In this document: positions 1 through 15,000 of the stretch, piece after piece
Layout: every line of letters begins with the position of its first letter
Position numbering within the stretch: position 1 is the stretch's first letter
Assembly: GCA_034008185.1 (NCBI GenBank)
Contig: CM067084.1
Location: 40,809,099-40,873,098 of the forward strand
Direction of reading: 5' to 3'
DNA: 64,000 nt
Source of the DNA: Gorsachius magnificus
Lineage: Eukaryota; Chordata; Aves; Pelecaniformes; Ardeidae
The notes under the pieces: generated by a model
What the model was told of the DNA's origin: nothing
Database searches by the model: none
Seen by the model: the letters and a program-made list of their open reading frames with translations, nothing else
Made by a program: the position numbers and the translations under genes

Positions 1-3000
1 GTGCCAACAGTTTTACTGCAGCAGTTTGTTTCTGGTTTTACCTAGAGGATGGAGGTATTTTTATTTTCCACATTTCTGAATTCAGTAGTAACATTTTCTG
101 TTGTGTCATTTTTAAGAAAAATGGTTTTTATTTTATTATTGAATATTCAAAACCTACAATACTGAAATGGCACACATTACTGGAAAAGTCTGGTTTTATT
201 ATCTGACAACTGAGTGCTCCAAACATGTATATTAATTACATCTTTAAAACTGAGTAACTTCTCATAACTGCTTACAGGATAAAACTGTCATTGGAGATTA
301 TATGGAAGTAAGAAGTCCTCTTAAGTGCTTCATTTTATTTTTTTATTAATTTCTGTGGTATTTTAAATACTTTGGGAAATAGTTTCATATTGGCTTAGAT
401 GTCATTGGCTTGCTGAAATCGCTTAGAATTTTGAGTTGGATACACTCCAACTTTTGTTTACTTTTATAATGCTCACTGGGAATTAAACTCTTCCTCCCTA
501 AAGTAATATAGGGTAAACAGTGTTTTCTGTCAGAAACAGAAATTCCCAGCTACCCTTTTGGCCCCCTTACTAATCATGTTTACTTAACTCTCAACACAGT
601 CTAAAACAGACTTCAGTGACATTTGCAGACTTTGTTATCTAGTAAATGCCTGTCTGAGTGAAACTGCCAAGTCAGCCCCTGAAGTCAGAACTGCGTGCCT
701 TCAGCTTCCATTAAAACGCACAAGTGTGGTGCTGGTTATCAGCAAACACCATAGAAATGTGCAGCATAAAGTACTCAATAAGCATGAACATCCTATAGGC
801 ATCCATAGCCGTTTGGGATCATGTAATAAGCTTCATCCTGGCTTTATCAAAGTCACAGAAGATTTTGACAATGTGCCACAGCAGAGAACTGTATGTTGTG
901 CATCTAAAACACCTGCCTCTAAACAAAATATTCACAACTGGGAGGATGGGAAGGGGGCAAAAAAGCCTTACAAATGTCCAGAATTACAAACATCCACCCT
1001 GACTGTTGTATAGGTAAATATATCATCTTTTTTTTTTTCCCCTAGTGCATGTGTTTGTGTCGATGAGACTAAGAATTGCTAACTTAATTAAAGATAACAG
1101 AGATGTTTAAGTCACTGAGATGGGACTCTGGAGTTCTAACGCTGATGTGTGTACTCTTTGCTCTGTCCCATTTACTTTTCCTATGTGAATTCCTGTCCCT
1201 GGCATTAGAAAGACAAAAGACACAAGAGAATTTTCCTGTCACTAATTCACAGGATTTCATAATTAAGTGTAGTTGCAAATTTTCTGGAGAAAGCTACAGA
1301 CACGACTTTTTGAACTTGATATTTTCCAAACATAATTTATAATTTCATTACATCATGAAGTGCTAAATACAATTCCCACAATATTCCCAGGTTGACAAAA
1401 ATTGGAGGAAAACCACCTCTGTTCTTGGTAAGTGTAGAAACAGATAAAACCGCTTATTAGAGATACTGCTGAATTATCATCAGCTAATGAAGGTATTCCA
1501 CGGTGTTTTAATGGCTAAGGTAAATATTTAAATTCTAATTATTCTGTGTTTCATTAAGGAAAAAAACTGTAAAGCAATGGATAGTCCAGATTTTAATTGC
1601 ACTTGGAATATTGCAGGGCTGTCTACCATGGCTTTTATAAACAAGCATGTTGCTTGTTCAAGTTTCCCTGTTGTTTACTATCACGTTAGTTGTAGGCAGT
1701 GGCTGGCAGCAGATTCCATTTTTTGTCAGAATCCCCCTAGAGTGGGGCTATTAACACCTCTGCTGTAAGCTGTGGAGAGAAGACAGTGGTTAAGAAATGT
1801 AGAACCTTGATACAGTTTTATTTCTAACAAGTTACCAGCATGTAAATGGTTCTATAGCAGGACGATTTCATGAGAAAAACTCAGCTGGGAATTTCAGGAA
1901 AGCTGATTTCAGTTTAACCTGAGTCAGGGATAGACCCAACACAGGGTAATATTCTGTGCTGGTTGATAAAGAGGTATTTTAAATATACCTGTCAATTCTC
2001 TGTTAATATTAGGAAGACGACATTGAAGGAGGCTCTAAATCGCCACGCCATATATTATTCTACTGCTAGAATGAAAAGTGAGTTAATACTAGCAAGTTAC
2101 TGATGCAAAAATGTGAAAGACAGAATTAAATCATCTTCATTTAGGGTATCTAGCTGCTTTTCATAAATTTGTTAAACTGGAACTCAGAAGGTTTGAAATT
2201 TTGGATTTAAGACATGCTTTTGAAAATGAGAATGGGAACTTAAAGAAAATATTGGCTCATAGGTGGTTTTGCTTGGTTACTGCCTGTATAATCTGCAAGA
2301 AATGTTATGGGACATCAAGTATAGTTCATCAAAGGTAGCCAAAGGACAAAGAAAAGGTTCTCTTTTTTTTAAAAAAAAAAAAAAAAAGTAAGCTAAATAT
2401 ATGAGCGGATGAGCTTCCTGGGCTTTGATGTAGTAGGCTTTTTATGAGGTTTGTTCTGCCAGTTCTTAGCAGGACAGAGCATGCATGTCAAATCCCTTTC
2501 CAAGCAAGCCTCTCTGATTTGTGCCAGAGAACCAGCCTTACTAAAGCAAGGCAAAGTTAACCCTTATTTAAGAAAAAAAAATAGCATTATGTAACTTGAA
2601 AGACAGGCACTGTAGCTCACTGGAATAATGCTTCTAATAATAGACATAGATTTAGGCAATTAAATAACTGATGCCATTGTTTCCAAAATAAGATGAGGCC
2701 AATTCAGAAAAAACTTTCAAGTTATGAGAACAAATGGTAATTTCATGAATCATCATTAAACTTTTCTGAAAAAATATTGAAAAAGTCAGCAATTAATGAT
2801 ATTTTATATCTGAAACCCCCCCAAACTTACTGGTAAAATAGGAGGTAAATAAATGTGTTTCTTTATATTCTTTTACTGCTACCATACAATTAATACTGGT
2901 ATAAGTAAAGGCATAGGCAGTAAAACTTAGAAAATATTTATCCCTTTGTTATAAATATTGGTGTAGTATGTTTTGTCCTTTCATTATGGCAACCAAAATT

Positions 3001-6000
3001 CAGAACAAAAGAACAGCTTTGAAAGATAAAATCTGATCCTCCTAAAAAGGCATGAACATACTAAGAACCTCTGCTGAAGCCACATCTCAATCCCAGTTTA
3101 TACTCAAACAGTGAAAGAGCAAGCTCTGGACTGCCAAGCCTGATCAGGCAAAACTTGGAGCAAAACATTTAGAATAATGATAATCTACAAAGCCTTACAG
3201 ATAGAGGTTAAAATGTAATAACAGATGAGAACCAGTATGATTTTAGTGTCTTGTGAAACCAATGACTGGGGATTTGGACAATATAAATGTAACTTATTAA
3301 AGGAAATATTAAGGATAGGAAATAGCTGTTTGTATTCAACTTGTTGCATACCACTTGTACATTTCATGTTTACGCACCCTTGGAATGTTTCAGAAAAACA
3401 TTGGGAAACTACATCAAGTTTTTGCCAAGGGAAAATGCAGAACAGCATTATTTAAGGACAGAATAACATTTTTAAGAGTCCAGATTTCAGACAGTAACTT
3501 TATCAGCTTCGTATGTTGTCTGTTGGTTGTTGACCTTGCCGAAAATATGTAGCGAATTCCTTGAGTTCGCTGTACCCATTTGCTCTTGCTTGTATGGGAG
3601 TCCATATGCTTTTAACCATTCTAAGCAGTTCTAATTATTGCTTTTTATATCACCAACTATCCTCCATAACTCAGAACCTGCTGTTTGATATGGTTAAAGG
3701 ATTTGTCATAAGCTGTCAGAAAACAGTTGGTTTACAGCCCAAGTATTTTACTTCTTTAGTTTGTGGTTAGAAGGAAGGTTATTCACTTAAACTTCAGACA
3801 AAGTAAATGAGAGAGAAATATTCTCTCTAAAATGAGAAAGAAGTATTATAAACATAAAATAATGAGTATTCTACCTCTGATATAAATGCAAAACCAATTC
3901 TGAGAAGACAAAATTATTTTTATAAGTTTTGTCAAAATTTACAAATATCCCAAACACAAACTTTCAGATCCCCGTTTTCATTTGCAGTGACCTGACTCTG
4001 ATTTTCTTTGGCTTTACTGGAATATCCACTTAATACCCTATGTGTATGTAGCTTCTTGGAAACAGATTTTAAACCCCAGTAATATTGTAGCTTATTTTAG
4101 GCAGATATTCAAAAGGATTTTGTTCTTGTTTGATATCACTAAATCCTTTTCTTTTTTTGGTTGGAAAGGGATAGACTTTTATAAGACCTTTTGAAATGAG
4201 CTATATATGTTAACATGAAAGTAAGGAGAAGGGGTTTTCAGATACTAATCATCTCATATCTCCTGAATATTTGCAGACTTTGTAATTATCTTTCTGTAAG
4301 TTCCCGAAAGATACTTTAGTTTTGTGCTGGTTGGAGTAGGACCCAGCTACATTCTTTACCAGTCTGCAGAGCAATGATATTACACACATCTTCTAGAATG
4401 TGGAAATAATTGGGTTATTAGATCCTTTCTTTTATGAACAAAAATTATCTAAAATGTAAGTTGATTAGGTCTATGGTTATGATAGTGGGTAAGTGTATAC
4501 ATATGTGTCTATGGATTCCTATGAGAATCCTTTCAAAAGATTCCTTCACTTGAAAATATTTTCTAGTACTCAAGAGGAAACCTCAATCTTGCCAGTTTAG
4601 AAATGATGTATGATAGTCATTGCACTAGACATGTGATATGCTGAATGTGAGTTCACTTTTGATTTTGTGGTAGTTACCTGGAAGAGACTTTTGCTGTCAT
4701 TTTAGTTTGTTAAGGGTTTTTTTTTGTTGTCGCTCTTGTTTTTCCCCTTTTTTGACTGTTGCAATGAATATACATCCCTGAAGCTGGTTCCAGGTTTATT
4801 GATGGACTAGGTATAGCATGCTGCTACTTCAAGAGTATTAGGATGCTGTGTGTCTCTAATTCTTCACACATTCAAAATTATTAACACTTGACCTTCCTCT
4901 CTTGGCTTTGATTCCCAAGAACTGTGTTTATAACTACCTCCTCAACGTTACTGTCTTCCAGGAGCAAATCTGAAGAACCCACTGTCTCTCATCTGGGGGA
5001 CACACAGTGTCAGTTTGGCTATACAGTTGATGGATCAGGAGACATACTAAACTAAGGCCTAGCCAGACTTGTTCCACTAAACTATAAAAAATAGCTATAT
5101 TTTCTTCTCCAAAAACACTGGTTCTAGATTGAGACTGTTAGTTGCTAGATTAACTACATGGGTTAGTTCCTTCCTGTATGTAGGAGAAATCTCAAGCGTC
5201 ACTCAGAAGTCTTGACACTTCTTTTGACACTTCTCATGAGGTTTTCACAGCTTATTTCATTTGATCAATTAAGCTTTGTCATCTGTTTATCTTCAGTATA
5301 TCTTGAGTGTGAGCCTCATTGATGAGGCTGGTTCCACACAGTTGTTCAGAGGTCTTCACACAATCTGTTAGAAGTCAGTCTGCAGTCATCTAAGCTTGCT
5401 GAACTGTAGTCAACTTTTTTTATAAACATTATTTATGACAAAATAAGACTGCCAAAGCAACACAGAAAATGTAAAACTGATAGTGCATTTGCAATTTCTG
5501 CAGTGAGCCTACATTATGTTGAAGTTTTTGGCGGTGCATAGTTGCAAGGTCACTTTTATATGAGAATATTCTTAAGCAAAACAAAAAATCTATAGCTCTA
5601 TATGCAAACTACATTTAATATACTCTTGTTTTACCAAACAGGCAAAAGATGTTTCAGGAAAAGTAAAGTTGTCCCTTTAAAACTGGTTTGTTCAGCTCAG
5701 TCAGTTTGAGACAGCCTGCCAAAGCAAGGCAGGTTACTCCAAATCACTGTAAACATGCTCTGGGAAGGAGAGAAGACAACAGTTGTTTCTTGACCAATTA
5801 ATTACTTACAGTTATTATTTTTAGTGGGCCGTTGTAATAACCTAGTGACCCAGAAATACTCCATGGAAAGCTTAGAAAAGTGTTCTGTTGCAGGAACGTT
5901 TTTACTGTACACTGTATAGCTTTGTTCCTTCACAGAATTTTTAATGCTAAGAATAATTTCAGAGCAAGAGATCCTGATCATAGCAAGTGAAGTGGGTGCT

Positions 6001-9000
6001 TTTAAACTAGCTGTAGCAAACTCACTTTTCTTAAATGGTTGGGAGCCTGAAAGGTTTCCAGCCTTCTGAAACCTATATTGCTTTTTTCATAGGCTTCCTA
6101 TGGATTCTCAGTAGTAGATAATATTAGTGGTACACACTCCAGGAGGCCTCTTCTGCTTTGGCCTACTTTCAACATGAAAGATGTGAGAGGATTAGTCTAG
6201 GCTGTGGTTTCACATATGCTCTTTCAACAAGCGTAAGTCAATGCTGCTGTCACCCTGTTCTGGCCTCCCCTCAGCCAGCCTAGGCCCGTGGCGCTTCTTC
6301 CCTTGGAGCAGCCGAAGAATCAGCCCAGGACACCACGCCAGATGAGAGGTAGTGAATGCGCAGGTGCCTGCATAAATGCTTGTGCTGGCACTAGGGTGGC
6401 AGCAGTGAGCAGTAGCTTCTTAATGACAATAATGCCAACTTAAAAACCTGTATGTGAAACTATGGCTTCAGAGTTCCTGCTGTTCTGGTGATGGTGGCCT
6501 CCTGCTCAATAACTCCACTGTGAGAAATGTTATTGTTGCTTTTGGTTTTGTTTTTTTCACAACAGTGCGGTATAAATGGGTTTTAGTTTAACAGAAAAGA
6601 CTTTTGGCCCAGGATCTTTATCCATGAGTTCATTTGTTCCTTCTGTTGCTGTTTTTTTTTAATTTCTCATCGTAGATTTACAGTCCCTTGAGGTCTGGTA
6701 ACTGAAAAGACAAAGCTGCTATAATGAGTATCCTAGAAAATCAGACTGCAAAGAAACACCTGCAATTGATTTATATTCTGTTTATATTCTGAGTTTCACC
6801 CCATCCTTCAGAAAAATATGAGGGAATGTTCACTCATTTGGAAAGAAGGGGAGTTGTAGAAACTTCTGTAGGAACTAACCAGTGTAATATCACTGTTCCT
6901 TTCCACTTACTTTGTCCTGTGTTTTTCCCTTTCCTGCCCATCCCCAGTCCTGTCCCCCTCCCCTCAGTTCTTCTCACTTCAAGCATATGTGAGGAATGAA
7001 AATTCTTTCCATTCTTCCACTGTTTACTCAAAGCCAGGCGAACCCACTAACTATGAAAATTAGCAAATACAGGTCTCCTTCAGGGTAAGTTTATCTTTCC
7101 TTCTGTTGTACAGTGATAGTGCTATTGGGAATCTTGCACTGTGTACTTTTAGGACCAGTTATTGATTTCAGAATTTCTCCAATGCAACTATGAAGTTTGC
7201 TTCACAGGCCAACTAGTAACTGATTTGGGAGAGAAGAATAAAAAATAAATTGTGTGTCTCTGAGGTGACAGAAATAAATAATTATCATTTAACAGAAACA
7301 TTACTGCTATCACCTGAGACTCTAATCACACAAATAACTGTATTAGAGAGTTCAGAAACTGTAGCAATGATGCCTAGAGGGATGAAGAAGTGACTGAAAA
7401 GGAGGGGGAAAGGAAAGTTCCTAAAATTATTGATGCAAAATATTTCTGTTCCACTTACTTTGTTTCCATTCTCTGTCCCTGGCCACATGTTCATCTCCTT
7501 CAGGTTGTGCCAAGACCAATTGTGTGTGTGTATCTGAGACACAGAAACTTCTTTCAAATGTAATAAAAGCATAAACCCATTATCATCTATGAATGTGATA
7601 CATGATGATAACTCCTACAGAATTATGATGATTTCAGAGCCATAGAGACACTTCACAAAATTTGTCACTGTTTTCAATTAAGGCAAATCAATGTTATATA
7701 AGGCATCAGATTGTAAGGCAAAAAATAACATCTAATAGTACTGAGGTAAAATAGTTAAAGTAGTCAAAAAATACGGCAAATGTTACTTTTCCCCACAAGT
7801 TGATATTTTGTATTTTATACAGATCATTTACTTCTGACATTACTGTTCTTTTTCTGCAACTTGCACATCAGTTGAGTGTTTTTCTTAGAATTAGAAAAAA
7901 GTAAACTAGATCAGATAAAATAAGAACGCAGTCATCACAGCTCTTGATCAAAAGCCTGGTGCATGTGCAAAAATATTTGGATTTTTTTTGTTAGCTGTCA
8001 AATTTCCATCACAAAGGGATTCTTTTGTTTTAATTTCAGGCACCAGTATACAATATCCTGAGCTTTTGAGAGCAGTGTCACAAATGCATCTGTTGTCTGT
8101 TTTTTCTGATCATACCTCTGGTTTTGGAAATAATGTACCAAATTTATAAAAAAAAAAGTACATATACAATTGCATGTAGTGTTTATATTAGCACTTAGTC
8201 TGAACATCCGTAAGGGTATCTGTGTTTGGATATTTGTGGGTGGCTGCAGTATGCACCCATGTGCACTGATACAAACTCTGTACTGCAGCTGGTTTTTGTC
8301 ATTTTAAAGATAGGACCCTAAAACTGTTTGTTTACACAAAGCAAAAAAGTACTGCTCTAAATACACTTCCACAATGACTTTCTTTTACTGAAGTGGCAAT
8401 ATAGAAAAGGATTTTTCCTGGGCAGATGAAAAATAGCAGGTGCTCCAGACAGAACAATCAAGCGTTTCAGAATAAATTATATTGATTTGCTGGACCAGAC
8501 TCTTCTCTGTGTGGGCATGTATCTGTTTGAATGTATTTATCAGTCTGCTTGGAAACAATAAGGAACACTCATGCATTGCCTTTTAGAGAAGAATCTGAAT
8601 GGAGGGGGGTTTTATTGTATTAGGGGAAAAAAATCATTCTAGGGAAGATTGTAGCCACTTACTGTAAAGGGTTTCTAAAGGCTCTTCTTCCCACTGAATT
8701 TCACACAGTGTGAGTTGTTAGCAGGTTGTTCCTTTAGATAATTCCAAGCTCTGGTTTAACAGTGAATCATATGATAATTCCCTGTCTCCTAGTCTAACAT
8801 CCATAAGGGAGGTAATTCAGGAAGCCCCATACTTTCTTGTAATTTCTTGTCAGGCTATTTTAACTTCTTCATTTTTACTCATGACCACCCATGAAGCACT
8901 TTGAACTTAATCTAATTGCTAGCACTCTAACAGAATTAAAACAGTTCTCAAAATAATGGGTCACTTACTACAGTTAATGTTTTAGTAGCCCAGGTCTCAT

Positions 9001-12000
9001 GAAAAAACTTACTGGTTTGTTGAAGTTATTACCTTGTGGCCTCAAAACCAGGTTAGGTCTGCTATTAACAGTGGTACTTTGCAGAGTGCAGGTCTAGCTA
9101 GCAAGCCCCACACAGCAATTACAGCTATTGACAAACTACTGGAATTCTTTTCCTTTGTGACGAGCTCTTTGTCCAGCAAAAACTGTTCCAGCATTTGACA
9201 TAAAGAAAATGCTTACCGGTCACTGTGAAAGAGGTTGCTTGCAAAGAAGTACGGGTTGTTCACACTGCTTAATGCACACAAAGAATGCTATACTAGGCGG
9301 CCAGTCGCGCATCATCTCCCATCTGGCTAGTAAGGGAGGGAGCTCTTACATGGGTTGTTTCAGATTATTAGTTTGCAGAACCCAGGAGCGCTTCGATGCC
9401 CAGGTGCCCCATCAAACCATGTTATGATTTTATCTCATGAGAAGACTCAGAATGCACCATTCCCTCAAATTTTTTCATCTACATGAAGGAAGCCTGATTT
9501 TCTTGTTTTCCTTCTTCTGATGTCCTTGCAAATCAATGCTATTGGTCATTTGCTAATTTTTAAGCTACGTTGCTTATAGCTCCCACTCTTAGAACTCTGA
9601 ACTGAAAAACAAAATTACCAATGCAGACAATTTTAGCGTAGCTTATATCTCTCCTTCAAATAGTAATCATGTCAAAAGCCAAAAATACTGCTGAAAATAA
9701 TGAATTTGTTATCCACATTTTCCATAATGAGGAAAATGCCACACTATATGATCTTTCAAGAGTATATGCAGGATCTAGGAATATACCCTCTACATTTAAA
9801 GCTCCCTTTCTTTTTGTGAAAAATGTATTAAGCAACTAGAATGGCAGTTCCTCTTCTTTTGCTTATTTATGTTTACTTTCTAATTAATCTGACATAACCT
9901 ACACATTCAAAATTAAGCTGGTGTCCATCTTAATTTATTGTGAATGTCTGCTTGTATCATCAAAGCATACAGATTTAAAACAGGGCTGCTTGTTTTCTAT
10001 GGGTATTCAAATATATTTGCAGGAATTTGAAAGTCTTGGGAGGAATCCGACCAATCTGTACCAACCTCTTTTCAGTGAAAGCGTTTGCTTTCACCCACTA
10101 TCTAGTAGATTATAAAAGCTGGTAGAACTTTTTAATAAGGAACAATGCCAAACTACTAACTGGTCGAATCGGGTAACTAGGGAATAACACAGTTTTTAAA
10201 AACCTCCACATTTTGATTTATTAACACTTTACACACTAATCTGCAAATTTACACAGAAATTGTAGACTTTTATTACAAATGCCAGTTGTAACCATAACGT
10301 GCCATGATGATTCTCCTGTCTCTGCTTTAGCTATTCATTTTCAGGGCCACAGCAGTCTCAGTACCACAACCCGTGTAGTGTTTGATTTATTTTCATGTAC
10401 TTCCATTTTACTTGTTCCCCAGTCTTGTTCTCTATAGTAGGCATCAAGAAATGGTTCAGACTGAAAATTATGAATTGGAGCTCCAGGGGATTTCAGAGGT
10501 GGGCTTTTATTTCAAGCCCACCTTCAGCCATATATAATAATGACTACAATCTCCTTCAGTTCTTTTTCATTGTTTAAAAAAAAAAAAACCAAAAACAAAA
10601 CCCAAGCATTTTGGAACAATGTAGCTCAACCACAAGGTGGGAGGAGATGAGAGCTTCAGCTTACATCAGACAGACAACTGAAAGTTAGGAGTAGAAGCTC
10701 CCAAAGGAAGAATCTAAACAAGACAAGCGTTTGACAGTGTTCTGCAGAATATCAAGACCGACATTGCATCAATCTATGTTCTGGACCAAGCATGAAGCAA
10801 TATCCTTGAAATTTATTTGTGGTCAGAGTTACTCTCATGAACTGGCCCAGCATCATAGTTTAGTCTCAGTATATCCTGAAGGGTTCTTTGCCAAGTACTT
10901 GGAAAGGCTTGGGAAAGCTATTGAAAGCCTTTCAAGATCGCTTCCCTTCCCCCCCTGCAGTGAGACATAACCTGTCTCATGGAAATTTAGCCAGACAGCC
11001 TCACAGATCTCTTGGTCCAATGACTTGAAGCTGAGATAACGGTGGTTTAGATTTAAGGCAGTTGCACACAAATGAGATTAGTTGCATGGCTGTGGTATTT
11101 TTCAAGTTGAGATGAGCACTTTCAAACACAATTGTGTGTTTTAATTCATTAGTGTATTCAGTAAGGATGGATTATAGACCCAGGAGGCTCAACAGTGACT
11201 CTTTCCAGATGGAACCTCCTGTTGCCTTACTCAGGTGAAATTCCCAGACTTTGCAATGGGACTGCAGAAAGACAGAGCTGGTGGTGCTGGCAGGTAGAAT
11301 GGCAAGTGTGTATGTTGGGAGGTTTTTCTCTGCCAGTATAGTTAGCAGTGCACTTTCAAAGTGAAGGTCATTGCCAGTGAGGAAAAATTTATTCAAGTAC
11401 GTGGGGTAGTGCATATTACCTCTTCCTCCAGCAACAGAAATGCAGAAACCGGGTTGTTTTGCCAAGTACGAATCTGCTTCTACTCCTTGGACTGCTAGTT
11501 GGAAGATTAAAAGGGAATGGGACCTTTGTGCTTCCCACATTTCTAAAATCCGCCAGATGTCATGCAGAAACAAACAAACAAAAAAAAAGGTAGTATTTGA
11601 TAATACCATAGCGCTTTTTTTGGTATCCATACAGAGAAGAATTTGAAAGGTACTGCTTATTGTTGTTGAAGAATGGCAGTCATCCATATTAATTCATGTG
11701 AGAAGCAGTTTATAGAAAACAGTATTGCTTAAATTCATATCTGTCTTCAAATGCTATTCATATCTGTCTCCCAAGTGTTATATATGTGCTGTTGTAATCC
11801 TGACATGCTCTGTTTTTTCACAAGTCCTTCTGAATTCTCACCAACATCAACATTCATGTAAGCATCTGAAAAAGATTATCTAACTCTGTGGGTTTGATTT
11901 GTCAATTCAGTATATAATTAGTAACCTCTAATGTTTATTAAGTAAACCCCATTTCAGGTGGGACTGCAAGATCTAATGAAGCATGTGGACCCTTGCTGGT

Positions 12001-15000
12001 TTTTTTTAACTTTGCAAAGTGGGAGCAGAGGGAACATGTATCGATACAGAGAGAAAAAAGGGTAAGAGAAGCATACTCTGATTCCCAAATGAGCGGGCTT
12101 TCTTAATTCGGTGGAGTTCTGTCCTCTCAGTGAAATACCTGAAACCTGCTACTCAGTCACCTTGCTATCCATTGAGTTTCATAGTTTTTTCTGAAGAACT
12201 TTTAAGATATTTTCATTATGCGTTCTTTGTCCAGTCTTTTTAAGTGTGAAGGTTTATGGTTTGTGACTCTCTTTATCTGCAATCTGATACCACATATGCC
12301 CCAAGGAGATATGAGGCAGAATTTAGTATCTTCATATTGGTTTTGGTGTGTGCTTTGTTGCTCATGCTGCACCAAGGGCCACGTTTTACCAAAAAAAGCA
12401 TAAACCTGTCTTGCCCAAACCCCATCTTATGACTTTTCGATTGTGATGACACCAGCAGTCATGCAGCCACATGGCCAGCTGAATTAGGTAGCTGACATGG
12501 TTGAAAAGTAAGGAGAAAAAAAAAATTAGTTTTTCAGCCAGATCACTACCCTTTCAGTGTTGGGCCAAATTTAGATCACCTTAAACTGACAGTGAAACTA
12601 CATCCGTAATGTGGGAGATAGCTTCAGTACACCTTTAATAAAAATCCTTTAAATGTTACTTTTGGTGCAGAGTATTTTAGAAAAGGGGTTATTGAAATAC
12701 AAACCTGAACGAGATATGACTGACTGTCCTGTGCTGTGTTGCAGAATGAAACTTTCTTGTAAGAACAGGTCACTAGCAATACTTCATGGCAACATTTGTT
12801 GTGTTGATTCTGACATGACTCTCCCTACAGAATAAAAATCTTGACATTGATGAATGTCTTGAAAGCTTTCCAAGAATTCTTTAAAACTTTGCACAGTACC
12901 AGAAATTGTACCTGAGAATTTAATCAAAATATATATTAGATGAAAAGCAATGGGGAAAGAAATAGCTTAGAATTTCTCATTTTATTTTGGGCAATTGTTT
13001 TCAGCCCATTCATAGATGTCATCATGCATGTGTTACATTATTATGTGAGGGATTTATTGATCTTCATTAGCAAGTCTGTTTGGGCTTATTTCAAAGGTAA
13101 CATTATTAAACCAATCAGAAACATTACCTTCAGATTAGCACAGTCTGTTTTCTGTAGTATGGCTATGTCTAACTTCACTTCTTAAAAGCTGTTTGCTCTG
13201 TAAAGCACTTTCATACTTGGAGAGTATTTTTCAAAGTTACACCATCAGTATAGATCCACAGAATTCTTTGTTTGTATTTCCAGCTGCTTTATAATAAATT
13301 CCATCTGTGTTTTATCTATATTCATATTGATTTTTCAGCTATGCTAGCTTATGTCTGTCCTCTGCCTTACTGACCCTGAAGTCAACCAAAGTGGAGGGCG
13401 TACAGCCAATTTCAGATGGCATTTGGTTAGTTTACTCCCTTTTAAAGTAGTTTAGGAAATGTAACTCAAATATTTCTGTTATTTGACAAGTCTGTTTAAC
13501 TTTTCCATTTCACCCCCTTTACTCTGAATTTCCTCCTCCTTAATATTTTCCAGTTCTAGAGAAAGGGATTAGAAATGTGCCTCACCTTTAGCTATTTTCA
13601 TTTTACTTTTCTTTCTAAATTTCTGACTTTGTTTGTCCAGCTATACTTTTTTTTTTCCTAATCCTGGGTTTATATATATTTTTGCTTTGTGCTACTGTGC
13701 ATTTGTCTTTTAAGACATAGTTATATAACCCTGGCATGTAGCCTAAACTCATAATTACTTTAAGGGGAATTAGGGTGTGCAAGGAATGCAAGATCAGGCG
13801 TTTGGAAAATGGTCCAGTGGAGTTGATTTTTTTTCTTCCTGTACAATGAGTATTTATCTTAAACAATTTCCATGACTCTTGGAAACTTATTTCACTTCTT
13901 CTCAGCTAATATGTGTTCCATTAGCATTTTTTGGCCTGAAGCCAGCTGAGTCCTCCAGGCTTTGTTGAAGTGAGGGTTGCTTTTTTTGTTCTTTTTTTTT
14001 TTTTTCTTTTCCCAGTTTTCTGTCTGAAATGATTCAGTTTTGATTTAGTGGCTATTGTGATGTTGGGTTTTGGTGGCTTTCAGTCTCACAGACCAGTGAC
14101 TAGAACTGCAGCTCCTTGTTTCAAAAGTCCAGAGCTTTATTTATATGTTGTTTTATTGCAGACTGTACGGAATGCTGTCCAGGCAATATCTGATTAAAGT
14201 AGGATAAGAAAGTACATTTAGCGATTGGACTGATCAGGCTTATTTCATTTTTTGAGAATCACATCCCAGACCCTGTATCAAACCATACTATCAATCATAC
14301 CATTCTGCTGGCAGTATTATTTAGGGCATGTTTTTCTTATAGTTCACTGGGAAATTAAAAAAACCTACTGTATTACCTTTTACGTATATGTGGGACTGTT
14401 TCCTCTCTTCACTGTGTATTGTATTCTTTGGAATGTGTACTTAAGGAAGCTATACAGTATTTCTTAGAAGAACAAGCCAGGAAATAGTGATGAAAATAAA
14501 TCAGTCAAACAGGCACAGCTTTTTGAAGGCACTAATAAAACATGAGCTAGTGCAATTGCCTAGCTGACTGCATCCAAAAAAGAATTGCATATTTTTCCCT
14601 AGCGTGGGCTGCGGGGGACAAAAGATCCTTAAAGCCTAAGATAGAAGATTCAAGGAAGAGAAAGTAACTTATGATAGTAATGAGATGCTGACTTCCTTGT
14701 GTATCAGTGGAAAAGGCCAGTCAGTGGTAAGGGGAGGTTGTGTGGAGCAAATAGTTCAGAGATAGGTAACTATGCTAGACTTTCCTCCTTTATTCATTGG
14801 AAAGGTAAGACTCATTTTGGTGTGACTTGTTTTGTTTCTGGAGTTGTTTAAACACGCTTTTCATTTTTAAATACAATGCTCCTTAAGTACTATGACATAA
14901 ATCACACTGTGTTTTGAAGGGAACAAATGTATATTGCAGCAAACTTCTGAATTAGTCACAGGTGACACCTGTTGTAATCCGAGTAGCAGAGAACAATCAA

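Noticed and set aside
726..1013. 95-codon plus-strand open frame as an upstream palladin exon
   Set aside because: It lacks any palladin Ig-domain or linker sequence and has no matching splice sites.
11172..11687. 171-codon minus-strand open frame
   Set aside because: Longest in AT-rich DNA but includes a Phe run from a T tract, no recognisable motif, no splice or promoter context; compatible with chance in 64 kb and six frames.
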